Source of the DNA: Pseudomonadota bacterium
GTDB lineage: Bacteria > Desulfobacterota > Desulfobacteria > Desulfobacterales > RPRI01
Direction of reading: 5' to 3'
DNA: 64,000 nucleotides
NCBI GenBank assembly: GCA_018817425.1
Contig: JAHITX010000100.1
Span: 1-64,000 of the forward strand
A program made the translations under genes and the position numbers. Under the pieces are notes generated by a model. It was given only the letters and a program-made list of their open reading frames with translations. It was not told the DNA's origin and searched no databases. This document shows, piece by piece, positions 7,786-16,118 of this stretch. Each line of letters begins with the position of its first letter. The first letter of the stretch is position 1.

Positions 7786-9954
7786 ATGGCAAATATCAGC
7801 CGCTTGGCTTTTTCTTTAAGCAAGCTGTCTATACAGGCGCTAAGACGTTGGTCTAAGGCATCAGTACATATTCATGGTGCCGAAAACATTCCGGATGGTG
7901 TAATTATCTTTGCAGTAAACCATTTTACACGCTTGGAAACCCTGATTCTACCCTACGAATTTTACAGACTAACCGGCAAACCAATTATGTCTCTTGCCTA
8001 CCATGGTCTATTCACCGGAGCTTTGGGCAAATATTTGGATAAAATGGGTGTGGTATCTACCAATGATCCCAACCGTGATGAAATTATTATTCGCTCTTTA
8101 CTAATCGGAGATAATCCCTGGCTGATTTTTCCGGAAGGCCAGATGGTAAAAGATAAAAAGATTGTTGAAAGCGGTAAGTTTCTCATATACAGCGCTACGG
8201 GCAAACGGCGACCACCTCATACAGGTGCTGCAGCACTGGCATTACGTACGGAGTTTTATAGGCAAAGACTACAGTATCTGCAGGAAACTGACAGCGATTT
8301 GCTTAATCAGCAGCTAAATATTTTTGATCTTTCTTCCATGGAACAGGTGAGCAAAAAAGAAACCTTTCTGGTGCCGGTTAATATTAGTTATTATCCTATC
8401 CGTTCACGTCAAAACGCCATTGAAAAAATGGCTTCATATCTTGTGAAGGATATGCCTGATTATATAGCTGAAGAACTGCAAACCGAAGGTACCATGCTTC
8501 TTTCAGGAGTAGATATTGATATCACTATCGGAAAGCCAATGGCTATAAGGCCCTTCCTTAATAAAGGGATTATCCAAAAAGACATACACACGCCAAAGTC
8601 TTTAATGCCGGATGATCTGCTGCATTCAAGGCCTGTGATAAGAATGATGGCCAGTAAACTTACCATGGAAGTAATGGCTTGTATTTACCAAAATACTACG
8701 GTGAATTATGATCATCTACTTGCCTATATTATAAAATATTATCCCGGAAAAAAGCTAAGCTTATTTAACCTTGCACAGCGGCTTTTCCTGGCTGTGGAAG
8801 CAGTTACCAGGCTTAAATCCATAAGGTTACATAATGGATTACAACAAAACCAATGCGTACAACTCTGTCGCAATTATAAAACATTTCTTGCCGATTTCCT
8901 CGAGGTAGCAAAACGAAGCGGTGCTGTAGAAATAGATGCTGATATAATCCATCTGAAGGGTCCGGCAATTAACACACTTTTTGATTTTAACAGCATCAGA
9001 AGAGAAAATCCATACCAGGTTATTCTAAACGAGGTAGAATATCTTAGACCGCTTACTTTTAGATTGCAATTAATTGCCCAGCAGCCTTTCTGGTCAGTGT
9101 GCCGGAGCCTGCGGCTCAAATTTCTTCAAATGGCCAAACAGGAGTTTGACTCCGACTATGAAACTTATCAGAGCGAGGGTGAGTCAAAACCTAAAAATAT
9201 TGGTGCTCCGATTTTTTATAAAAGATTTTCCCCGAAAGCCGGAATATTACTAGTTCATGGTTATTTGGCTGCTCCAGAGGAAGTAAGACCTCTTGCAGAG
9301 TATCTCTATCAGCAGGGCTATACCGTTTTTGCTCCACGTCTTAGGGGACACGGCACCAGCCCTGAAGATCTATCTCTTAGAACCTGGGAGGATTGGTTGC
9401 AATCAGTTGAACTTGGTTATATGCTTTTAGCAAATAGCGCTAAGGATGTTATTGTGGGTGGAATAAGTATGGGAGCCGGCTTGGCCCTTTTTGCGGCTGC
9501 AAACATGCCATATAAAATTAAAGCAGTTTTTGCAGTTAACTGTGCTATGAGATTAAGGAGACAAAGCGCCAAATTTGCCCCGGCTATTGTTTTGTGGAAC
9601 AAGCTTGCAGATAAAATGGTTAATGATGAAGGGCGCAGGCACTTTGTGCCAAATGAACCTGAGAATCCGCATATCAACTATCTGCGCAATCCAATTAATG
9701 GTGTTAAAGAGTTAATGGAGTTAATGGATCAGCTCTCACCCAGGCTTGAGCATATAAAAGTTCCTGCTCTTTTGATACAATCATCCGGGGATCTTGTTGT
9801 TGATCCTGATGGAAGTAAATTTGTATTCGAGAAACTTGGCTCCGAGGATAAGGAGTTGGTTATGCTCAATTCTGACCGACACGGTATTTTCAGAGGCGAT
9901 ATTTCAAAAAGTGTTTTCAGCAAGATAAAAGAATTTCTTAATACGAGAATCTGA
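7786..9954 (+). CDS. Fusion: PlsC-like acyltransferase plus alpha/beta hydrolase
   Basis: The 722-residue protein joins two enzymes. The N-terminal domain (about 1-300) shows acyltransferase motifs NHFTRLETL (H-x4-E in place of H-x4-D) and FPEGQMVK. A linker of about 170 residues follows. The C-terminal domain (about 480-720) is an alpha/beta hydrolase: LLVHGYLAAPEEVRPL, RGHGTSPEDL, nucleophile elbow GGISMGA, acid in GDLVVDPDG and base in SDRHGIF. It could both add and remove acyl groups on the lipid made by this locus. A GGGTGAG site precedes the ATG six bases after the DUF2867 gene. E. coli ynbC also encodes a hydrolase-type protein in a similar neighbourhood. Confidence 0.82.
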   Translation: MANISRLAFSLSKLSIQALRRWSKASVHIHGAENIPDGVIIFAVNHFTRLETLILPYEFYRLTGKPIMSLAYHGLFTGALGKYLDKMGVVSTNDPNRDEIIIRSLLIGDNPWLIFPEGQMVKDKKIVESGKFLIYSATGKRRPPHTGAAALALRTEFYRQRLQYLQETDSDLLNQQLNIFDLSSMEQVSKKETFLVPVNISYYPIRSRQNAIEKMASYLVKDMPDYIAEELQTEGTMLLSGVDIDITIGKPMAIRPFLNKGIIQKDIHTPKSLMPDDLLHSRPVIRMMASKLTMEVMACIYQNTTVNYDHLLAYIIKYYPGKKLSLFNLAQRLFLAVEAVTRLKSIRLHNGLQQNQCVQLCRNYKTFLADFLEVAKRSGAVEIDADIIHLKGPAINTLFDFNSIRRENPYQVILNEVEYLRPLTFRLQLIAQQPFWSVCRSLRLKFLQMAKQEFDSDYETYQSEGESKPKNIGAPIFYKRFSPKAGILLVHGYLAAPEEVRPLAEYLYQQGYTVFAPRLRGHGTSPEDLSLRTWEDWLQSVELGYMLLANSAKDVIVGGISMGAGLALFAAANMPYKIKAVFAVNCAMRLRRQSAKFAPAIVLWNKLADKMVNDEGRRHFVPNEPENPHINYLRNPINGVKELMELMDQLSPRLEHIKVPALLIQSSGDLVVDPDGSKFVFEKLGSEDKELVMLNSDRHGIFRGDISKSVFSKIKEFLNTRI

Positions 9955-10179
9955 CCTGATTTATTCCCAATTTATCTTCAATATTTCATTTCATTTTAAT
10001 TTAGCATACATAAAGAGCTACGCCCCATATAAATTATCAATACTTCATCTCTTATGGTATCAGGATTATCGATTTGACAATATACGCTTCAATTAATTAA
10101 TAGTATAAAAACAATATCTTTTGTTTTATAAAATAAATAATTAAATACTGCTGTATCGTAACCTGTAACGGAGAATGCC

Positions 10180-10512
10180 ATGAAAGTTGCTTATATTTTT
10201 TCAAGCTCCAATTCACATTATATTTTGAGCAATATGATTGTACCGCAATTGGAATCAGGGAAACACGGATTTGAAGTATGCGGAATGTTCTTTTTTTTAG
10301 ACAATACATTTATTCTGGTAAAAGACAATGATGTAGGTGAGCGTCTTTCAAAGATTGCTTCAGAAAAAGGGATGCTGCTCATGGGATGTGACAAATGTGT
10401 GATTGATCGCAGAATACAAGATAGCCTGGTGGAATCGGCAACAATAGGCTGTTTCCCGGACTTGCACAAAGCTCTGGCCGGATCGGGCGTTGAGCAGGTA
10501 ATTACACTTTAA
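10180..10512 (+). CDS. DsrE-like small protein (SaoD-type)
   Basis: The 110-residue soluble protein starts MKVAYIFSSSN and carries MLLMGCDKCVIDR (cysteines near residues 69 and 72) and IGCFPDLHKAL (Cys near 90), in keeping with the DsrE/DsrF fold where conserved cysteines relay sulfur. It closely recalls the DsrE-related family named SaoD in annotation systems, tied to a putative sulfur/selenium-linked cluster; that link is memory, not a search. A GGAG ribosome site precedes the ATG. It opens a four-gene + strand cluster with Fe-S/VTT and YdjY-like proteins, supporting a redox or chalcogen-handling role. Confidence 0.65.
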   Translation: MKVAYIFSSSNSHYILSNMIVPQLESGKHGFEVCGMFFFLDNTFILVKDNDVGERLSKIASEKGMLLMGCDKCVIDRRIQDSLVESATIGCFPDLHKALAGSGVEQVITL

Positions 10513-10531
10513 AAATTCGAGCATACTCTAA

Positions 10532-12385
10532 ATGAATGATAATAGTTATTTGCAAATAGCCGAATCATATACAAAGAAGTCTTATTCCGCCTTACAGGAA
10601 GAATTGCAGGCTAACTCTGAAAAATGTATTAACTGTAAACTTTGTCAAAAGGAATGTGAATTTTTAAGAAAATATGGCAAGCCCAAGGAAATTGCCGATT
10701 CTTTTGACCTTACGGATAAGACTTTTAAGACAATGGCTTTCGAATGCAGCCTTTGCGGGTTATGTGCAGCTGTGTGTCCGTTGGGTTTGAATCCGGCAGA
10801 CATGTTTCTTGAAATGCGACGGGAAGCTGTAAAGCAAGGTGGCGGGATATTTGCCGAACACAACGGCATTTTAGCTTATGAGAAAAAAGGCACTTCAAAG
10901 CTTTTTTCATGGTATGGTCTGCCTGAAGGCTGCGATACCGTATTTTTTCCAGGTTGTTCTTTGCCCGGTACCAGGCCGGACAAAACCCTTGGGCTTTTCA
11001 AACTCATTCAAAAAAAATTCCCATCGGCCGGAATCGTTTTTGACTGCTGTACAAAACCATCGCATGATCTTGGGAGAAATGCCTTTTTCACTGCCATGTT
11101 TGGAGAAATGAAAGAATTTTTGATTCAAAACAAAATCAAAAAAGTACTGGTGGCTTGCCCCAATTGTTACAAAATCTTTGATCAATACGGCGGTGATATT
11201 TCCGTTATTAGTATCTATGAGTTTCTTGCCGATCTGGATATTCCTGTTGAAAAAAAAATGTCTTATAGTGTTACTGTGCATGACCCTTGTGCTCTGCGTT
11301 ATAAGGAACCTGTGCAGAAATCAGTGAGAAAGCTTATTGAAAAACTGGGAATCAGTATTTATGAAATGCCGCATTCCGGTATAAATACTCTGTGTTGCGG
11401 TGAAGGCGGATCTGTAAGTTTCTTGTCTCCCGGACTTGCTGAAAAATGGATAGGTATCCGAAAACAGGAACATAAAGGAAACCGGGTTATCACTTATTGC
11501 GCCGGATGTGCGAATCACCTGAATCAGGCCATGCCCACTGATCATATTATAGATCTTTATTTTGAACCGGAAGCCACATTGGCAGGAAACGCCAAAATTT
11601 ACAAGGCTCCGGTTACCTACTTAAACCGCTTAAAACTTAAACGGCATCTGAAAAACAGTTTAAATACAGCCGTATCAAGGGAAAGAACATTTACAGGTCA
11701 GGAAAAATCATCCAAAGCAGCAATGTTTAAACGTATAGTTATTCTTCTTGCCATTATATCCATTATTATACTAGTTCGTGCTGGGGGTTTGGAAAATTAT
11801 TTTGAAACCGGGGCGTTAAGAGAACTGATAGCATCAAAAGGGGCACTTGCCCCTATCCTCTACATGCTGATTTATATTATAGCACCAGCCCTTTTTTTGC
11901 CGGGACTTCCAATTACTATTGCAGGAGGCATTCTTTTCGGTCCTTTATGGGGTGTTATCTATACTATTACCAGTTCCACAATAGGCGCCGGTGCGGCATT
12001 TTTAATATCCCGTTACGTTGCAAGGGACTGGATTGCTGCAAAACTTACAAGCCCCAGATGGCAAAGGCTGGATGAAGGAGTTGAAAAACATGGGTGGAAA
12101 GTAGTCGCTTTTACACGGCTAATCCCTTTGTTTCCTTTTAACCTCTTAAATTATGCCTTTGGTTTAACCAAAATAAAATTTACACATTACATACTGGCCA
12201 CTTTCATTTGTATGCTTCCTGCCTGCATAGCATTTATTGTGTTTTCAAGTTCGCTTCTTGATCTGTTTAAGGGGAAAATATCTGGAAATCTGTTAGCCGG
12301 AATAATACTTATTATCATAGTTTCTCTTATTCCGATTTTTCACAAAAAATATAAAACCAAAAAAGGGACATCGGATCCTTTATAG
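10532..12385 (+). CDS. Fusion: HdrD-like 4Fe-4S/CCG protein plus VTT membrane domain
   Basis: The 617-residue protein has two ferredoxin motifs (CINCKLCQKEC about 33-43; CSLCGLCAAVC about 73-83) and two CCG-type cysteine domains. The first has CC followed by Thr (FDCCTKPS) and ends CPNC; the second is canonical (LCCGEGG, ending CAGC). This is the HdrD/GlpC/LutA plan that binds 4Fe-4S clusters and handles disulfides or feeds electrons. From about residue 395 the protein becomes a VTT/TVP38 (YdjX-type) membrane domain with LPGLPITIAGGILFGPLWG and RYVARDW. The fusion places a cytoplasmic Fe-S reductase directly on a membrane protein. I do not recall a characterised protein with this layout. Confidence 0.82.
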   Translation: MNDNSYLQIAESYTKKSYSALQEELQANSEKCINCKLCQKECEFLRKYGKPKEIADSFDLTDKTFKTMAFECSLCGLCAAVCPLGLNPADMFLEMRREAVKQGGGIFAEHNGILAYEKKGTSKLFSWYGLPEGCDTVFFPGCSLPGTRPDKTLGLFKLIQKKFPSAGIVFDCCTKPSHDLGRNAFFTAMFGEMKEFLIQNKIKKVLVACPNCYKIFDQYGGDISVISIYEFLADLDIPVEKKMSYSVTVHDPCALRYKEPVQKSVRKLIEKLGISIYEMPHSGINTLCCGEGGSVSFLSPGLAEKWIGIRKQEHKGNRVITYCAGCANHLNQAMPTDHIIDLYFEPEATLAGNAKIYKAPVTYLNRLKLKRHLKNSLNTAVSRERTFTGQEKSSKAAMFKRIVILLAIISIIILVRAGGLENYFETGALRELIASKGALAPILYMLIYIIAPALFLPGLPITIAGGILFGPLWGVIYTITSSTIGAGAAFLISRYVARDWIAAKLTSPRWQRLDEGVEKHGWKVVAFTRLIPLFPFNLLNYAFGLTKIKFTHYILATFICMLPACIAFIVFSSSLLDLFKGKISGNLLAGIILIIIVSLIPIFHKKYKTKKGTSDPL

Positions 12386-12406
12386 TAAAGTTTACATTAG
12401 GTTTTT

Positions 12407-13012
12407 ATGCCTCAAGACATCATACCCATACTGAAAATAAAAGCCTTAATACTATGCGCAATACTATCGATTTGTACAACAATCTATTTTTTAATTCTCC
12501 ATTATTTCTATATGCTGAACAGTTATGTTTATACAGCCGAATTTCACTGGTTATTTCTGACAGGTAATCTTAAATCGGCAAACATATCCTTGCTTTCAGA
12601 ATACTTTAAGGCTTTAGGACCGCTTGATTGTCTTCCCAATCTTTTACTATCTCAAGTGATCAGCACCTTTATAAATCCTTTTTCATGGCCTGTGCTGGCT
12701 TTTTCAATAGTAAATGCATTCGGACCCGGCACCGCAATATTGCTTAACCTGATAAGTGCCTCAAGTATAGGGTTATGTACATATGGATTAGGATTATTTT
12801 TTTCAGGAGATATTCTTGCGCTAACATGCAAGAAATATATTTCTCCTCCACGTTGGATGATGCCGGCTCTTTTTATATTGTTTTGTATACCCTATATAAC
12901 AATTTTGCTACCGGCAATTTTAGCGGCATTTTTTCAAGTAAAATTAAAATACTTTTTTATGCTTATGATTACTGGTTTATTAATTCGAATAGCTTTCGGT
13001 TTTATTCATTGA
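12407..13012 (+). CDS. Divergent VTT/YdjZ-like membrane protein
   Basis: The 201-residue protein has about five hydrophobic segments. Around residues 100-130 it reads FSIVNAFGPGTAILLNLISA and GLGLFFSGDI, which parallels the FGPxxG...YxxGR segment of VTT/DedA-like proteins, but the usual arginine is replaced. It sits between the Fe-S/VTT fusion and a YdjY-like gene, and so recalls the E. coli ydjX-ydjY-ydjZ arrangement of two VTT proteins plus one periplasmic protein. The VTT assignment is tentative; the membrane character is clear. It starts 21 bases after the fusion gene. Confidence 0.5.
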   Translation: MPQDIIPILKIKALILCAILSICTTIYFLILHYFYMLNSYVYTAEFHWLFLTGNLKSANISLLSEYFKALGPLDCLPNLLLSQVISTFINPFSWPVLAFSIVNAFGPGTAILLNLISASSIGLCTYGLGLFFSGDILALTCKKYISPPRWMMPALFILFCIPYITILLPAILAAFFQVKLKYFFMLMITGLLIRIAFGFIH

Positions 13013-13061
13013 AGTTTAATCAACAACTAAATGGGATTTTTAAAGTCCGGGGAGGTTTGAA

Positions 13062-13955
13062 ATGGATTCAAAAAACAATAAAAACTGCGGCTGCTCCTGC
13101 TGCGATAATACATCCGGCGGAGTGCTTTTAGGCGGTGAAACAGGAGCAAAGGAAATTGCAAAACCCGGTGAAATGACTCGGTCGATCTTTTTAAAAACTG
13201 TGGCCGCAGGTGTTATAGGCATGAGTACACTTGCCGGAACCAAAGCCTTTGCAGAAGTTGTGAAAAACCCTGATATTAAAATTTTCAAAGGTTCTTCAGG
13301 CGACATGATGATTATGGATACTGCAAACAAGGAATTACGTATTTCAGCAACCGTTACCAAGGACGTAACCAAGCCTTCCGTGGCTGACTGGGGCAGGCGA
13401 TTTCAGGCATTTTTCGGTGCGAAAGGCGGCAAAATGGAAAGCTTTTTCGTATTTACCACGGATGTTTCCCGCACTGATATCGATAAATCCATTCGGGAAA
13501 TCGGCATTCAATCCAGAAGAATTATCCCGTTTGAGGAGGTGGCCGCCCGCACCGGTCTTAAACCGACCACTACCATTGAGGATTATCTGGACGGCGATCC
13601 CGTTATCGTGACTATCCGCTTTGAAAAAACCGGTAATATCGTTGAAGGCGCTTTGGAAGATTTTATTCAGGAAAAGATCATCGTGGAAGGAAAAGATGTA
13701 ATTAAGCCCTATACGCCACATTTTGTTTATCACGGTTCAGGCGAGGCTTTAAATTTTCCTTCAGGTTGTATTGTCTGCCCTTCCGACTGTAACGGCGGCA
13801 TTATTACCGACAATGTTCTGCCTTTAAAAACTACGGTAAACTATTACAAGATCAACTGGGATCGTATGCCGCCTGTCGGGTCTAAAGTGGAGGTGGTAAT
13901 TAAATCAATTTATGGGCCCCATCGTTTGTCATCTACAAAAGATGCAAGCGCATAA
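13062..13955 (+). CDS. YdjY-like cysteine protein with CxCC head and Tat-like anchor
   Basis: The 297-residue protein begins with NCGCSCCDN (about residues 8-16), then a Tat-like segment at about 38-62 (MTRSIFLKTVAAG followed by GVIGMSTLAG). Compared with the Tat consensus S/T-R-R-x-F-L-K the second arginine is Ser, so export by Tat is doubtful and the segment may be an uncleaved anchor. The mature part has a YdjY-type domain and a late CIVCPSDC motif (about 240-250) able to hold a metal or disulfide. A strong GGGGAGG site precedes the ATG. It ends the DsrE/Fe-S/VTT cluster and may be its membrane or periplasmic electron or thiol partner (inference). Confidence 0.65.
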   Translation: MDSKNNKNCGCSCCDNTSGGVLLGGETGAKEIAKPGEMTRSIFLKTVAAGVIGMSTLAGTKAFAEVVKNPDIKIFKGSSGDMMIMDTANKELRISATVTKDVTKPSVADWGRRFQAFFGAKGGKMESFFVFTTDVSRTDIDKSIREIGIQSRRIIPFEEVAARTGLKPTTTIEDYLDGDPVIVTIRFEKTGNIVEGALEDFIQEKIIVEGKDVIKPYTPHFVYHGSGEALNFPSGCIVCPSDCNGGIITDNVLPLKTTVNYYKINWDRMPPVGSKVEVVIKSIYGPHRLSSTKDASA

Positions 13956-13988
13956 ATATTTCGGATCAAAGGAGCTATAAAACAAAGC

Positions 13989-14140
13989 ATGAAAAAAATA
14001 TAACAAAAATCGGGTAAATAACATTAATTTTTATTACCAGTGTCGGTGTATCGTACGGAGACATCACTCTTACGGAGTTTGCAAACGGTCAGGGCAGCTT
14101 GAAGGCAGACGGACAGGTAACCGGTAGCTCTATGGTATAA
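13989..14140 (+). pseudogene. Decayed small gene remnant
   Basis: An ATG with a good AAAGGAG site opens MKKI and stops at once. A second frame then runs from about 14018 to a TAA at 14138-14140 and reads ITSVGVSYGDITLTEFANG and GSLKADGQVTGSSMV, a plausible C-terminal beta-rich segment. The two pieces are in different frames and no start serves the second. The remnant overlaps the 3' end of the convergent methyltransferase gene by 11 bases. The protein family is not recognised. Confidence 0.3.
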
Positions 14141-14852
14141 ACATATTTTCTACTTCATCAGTATAAGAACCATCATCCTTATATATTACAAGAGGTGAGG
14201 CGACCTTTGCTCCTGCTTTACCACCTTTAATGCCTTCGACAATTACAAGTTTGGATTCCGAATTGTTTTTCGAGTAAATAAATCTAAAATACTTTGGTTC
14301 TATTCCTGAAAAACGCATATGTTCAATTATATCGGCTATGCGCTCTGAAGGATAAATCATTATGAATTTACCTGAAATATCCAAAAGACTTTTTGCCGAT
14401 TCAAAGATTCCGGGAAGAGAAATCATGATTTCATGTCTAGCCAGCGCGCGCTGATTATCGGGATTTACCCTTCCTGAATTTGCCTTTCTGTATGGCGGGT
14501 TACATACAATAATATCAGGTGATCCAAAGATCATACTTTTTTTTAAATTTTTCAGGTCAGTGCAAATGATTCCAATTTGTTCTTCCATGCCGTTGTTTTT
14601 CACATTCATGACGGCAATATCTGCAAGACTTTTCTGTACTTCGATCCCGTATATTTTAATTTCCGGATTTTGGTATGCGAGTATAAGAGAAATTATGCCG
14701 CACCCTGTTCCTATATCAAGAATTTTATTTCCCGCAGATGCTTTAACATGTGAGGCAAGTAAAACTGAATCGATTGAAAAGCGATATCCTGACTTATTTT
14801 GTTTAATAGATAATTTACCTTTGAAAAAATAGTCGTCTGTAAGCAAATCCAT
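14130..14852 (-). CDS. trmN6: tRNA1(Val) adenine-N6 methyltransferase (TrmN6/YfiC family)
   Basis: The 240-residue protein has the class I SAM-binding motif ILDIGTGCGIISL (about residues 45-57) and the N6-adenine/N-methyltransferase motif CNPPYR (about 115-120), followed by the NPDNQRALARHE segment that is characteristic of the YfiC/TrmN6 group. It would methylate A37 of tRNA1(Val). It lies two bases downstream of the dciA-like gene on the minus strand, so the two are probably co-transcribed. Its 3' end faces the remnant of the YdjY-like cluster. Confidence 0.8.
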   Translation of the reverse strand: MDLLTDDYFFKGKLSIKQNKSGYRFSIDSVLLASHVKASAGNKILDIGTGCGIISLILAYQNPEIKIYGIEVQKSLADIAVMNVKNNGMEEQIGIICTDLKNLKKSMIFGSPDIIVCNPPYRKANSGRVNPDNQRALARHEIMISLPGIFESAKSLLDISGKFIMIYPSERIADIIEHMRFSGIEPKYFRFIYSKNNSESKLVIVEGIKGGKAGAKVASPLVIYKDDGSYTDEVENMFIP

Positions 14853-14854
14853 AT

Positions 14855-15184
14855 TCAGACAGCCCCGATCTTAAATTTGATATCACTGATAAGTTCTTTT
14901 CCAATCTCATTATTTAGTCTTGATATTATATCTTCTTTGTAATATTGGAGTTCCTGCATCCATACTGAACTGCTTACATACACAAGAAGTATCTGTCCTT
15001 TGAAACCGGCAGGCCTTGTATTTTTGCAAACGGCTTCTCCTACTATGTTTTTCCATATGCTGGAAATATTAGCAGATTCAAAACCCAGTTCCAGGCGGAA
15101 TTTGTTTAATACATTGCCGATAATATTGCCGATTGGTTCAAAATCAGCTTCTTTTTTTTTAGGGTCTTTCATTTGCTGTTCCAT
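14855..15184 (-). CDS. DUF721 / DciA-like protein
   Basis: The 109-residue basic protein matches the DUF721 core: IWKNIVGEAVCKNTRPAGF, then ILLVYVSSSVWMQEL and the closing LNNEIGKELISDIKFKIG. Related DciA proteins interact with the replicative helicase and assist its loading where DnaC is absent; applying that here is by family only. It is the first gene of a minus-strand pair with trmN6, divergent from the Trm112 gene across 217 bases. An internal ATG at residue 5 is an alternative start. Confidence 0.75.
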   Translation of the reverse strand: MEQQMKDPKKKEADFEPIGNIIGNVLNKFRLELGFESANISSIWKNIVGEAVCKNTRPAGFKGQILLVYVSSSVWMQELQYYKEDIISRLNNEIGKELISDIKFKIGAV

Positions 15185-15401
15185 AAAAATAGTATATAAA
15201 ACACATTTTTAAAAAAGATAAAAGTGTTATGCCACAAGAAATTATATCATTCAAGTGCGATTGCTTTTTATGATGAAAATATAAAGGCATTATAAAATAA
15301 CAACATGCAAAAAATAAAATTTTGCTTGCTTGAAATATATTTGCTATAGATTATATAAAATGTTTATGCGGGCCTTAAAAATTACCGGAGAAATTAAAAT
15401 A

Positions 15402-15569
15402 ATGGCTATAAGTAAAGAACTGCTTGAAATTCTTGCCTGCCCAAAGTGCAAAGGGGATATTTATCTTACTGATGCGGGTGATGGCCTTATCTGCAAAAAT
15501 TGTAAACTTGTATATGAAATAAGGGATGATATCCCCATAATGTTGATAGATGAGGCAAAGCCGTTGTAA
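15402..15569 (+). CDS. Trm112 family protein
   Basis: The 55-residue protein reads MAISKELLEILACPKCKG near its start and LICKNCKLVYEIRDDIP later, the usual Trm112/YcaR pattern with a C-x2-C...C-x2-C zinc site and an invariant RDDIP. A longer frame begins at 15330, but a GGAG site 8-10 bases before 15402 and family length fix this start. Bacterial members are small zinc proteins, often near lipid A or translation genes. It is followed 12 bases later by DUF4416. Confidence 0.85.
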   Translation: MAISKELLEILACPKCKGDIYLTDAGDGLICKNCKLVYEIRDDIPIMLIDEAKPL

Positions 15570-15581
15570 GCAGAGGCATTA

Positions 15582-16118
15582 ATGAGCATTCCCCGACCGC
15601 CCAATCCGGCAAAGCTTGTGATCGGAGTTTATTTAAAAGATAAGAACCTTATTGAGTTACTGGAAAATGAGCTAATTGCTGAATTTGGTCCGGTCGATAT
15701 CATAAGTCAATGGTTCTTATTTGATTATACCTCTTACTATGCCCATGAGATGGGTTCGCCTCTTTTCAGGAGGATGTTTGTTTTCGAAAAACTTATTAAA
15801 CAGGCAAGCCTTTCACAAATAAAAAATTTTACAAATGAACTTGAAGCAAGATACTCAAAAAACGGTAAAAGAACCGTTAACATTGATCCGGGATACATGC
15901 TTCATGAAAAGTTTGTTCTTGCAACAGGCAAAAACTTTAGTCACAGAATATATATCGGAAATAATATTTACGCAGATTTGACTTTAATTTATCAGAATAG
16001 GGAATTTAGAACATTGCCCTGGACATATCCTGATTATGCGGATGAAAAAATGCTGACTTTTCTAATAAATGTCCGTGATAAATATGTTGCCGATATGAAA
16101 CGAGGCCACGATAAATGA
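15582..16118 (+). CDS. DUF4416 family protein
   Basis: The 178-residue protein begins MSIPRPPNPAKLVIGVY and contains FDYTSYYAHEMG and IDPGYMLHEKFVLATGK, which I recognise as DUF4416. The family is common in Desulfobacterota and has no established function. It overlaps the next gene (yicC family) by four bases (ATGA), and Trm112, DUF4416, YicC, RemA-like and Gmk run in one direction as a probable operon. Confidence 0.8.
   Translation: MSIPRPPNPAKLVIGVYLKDKNLIELLENELIAEFGPVDIISQWFLFDYTSYYAHEMGSPLFRRMFVFEKLIKQASLSQIKNFTNELEARYSKNGKRTVNIDPGYMLHEKFVLATGKNFSHRIYIGNNIYADLTLIYQNREFRTLPWTYPDYADEKMLTFLINVRDKYVADMKRGHDK

Noticed and set aside
12775-13131. 118-codon + strand ORF overlapping the VTT-like and YdjY-like genes
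   Set aside because: It is out of frame with both, with no ribosome site; the YdjY-like gene has a strong one inside it.
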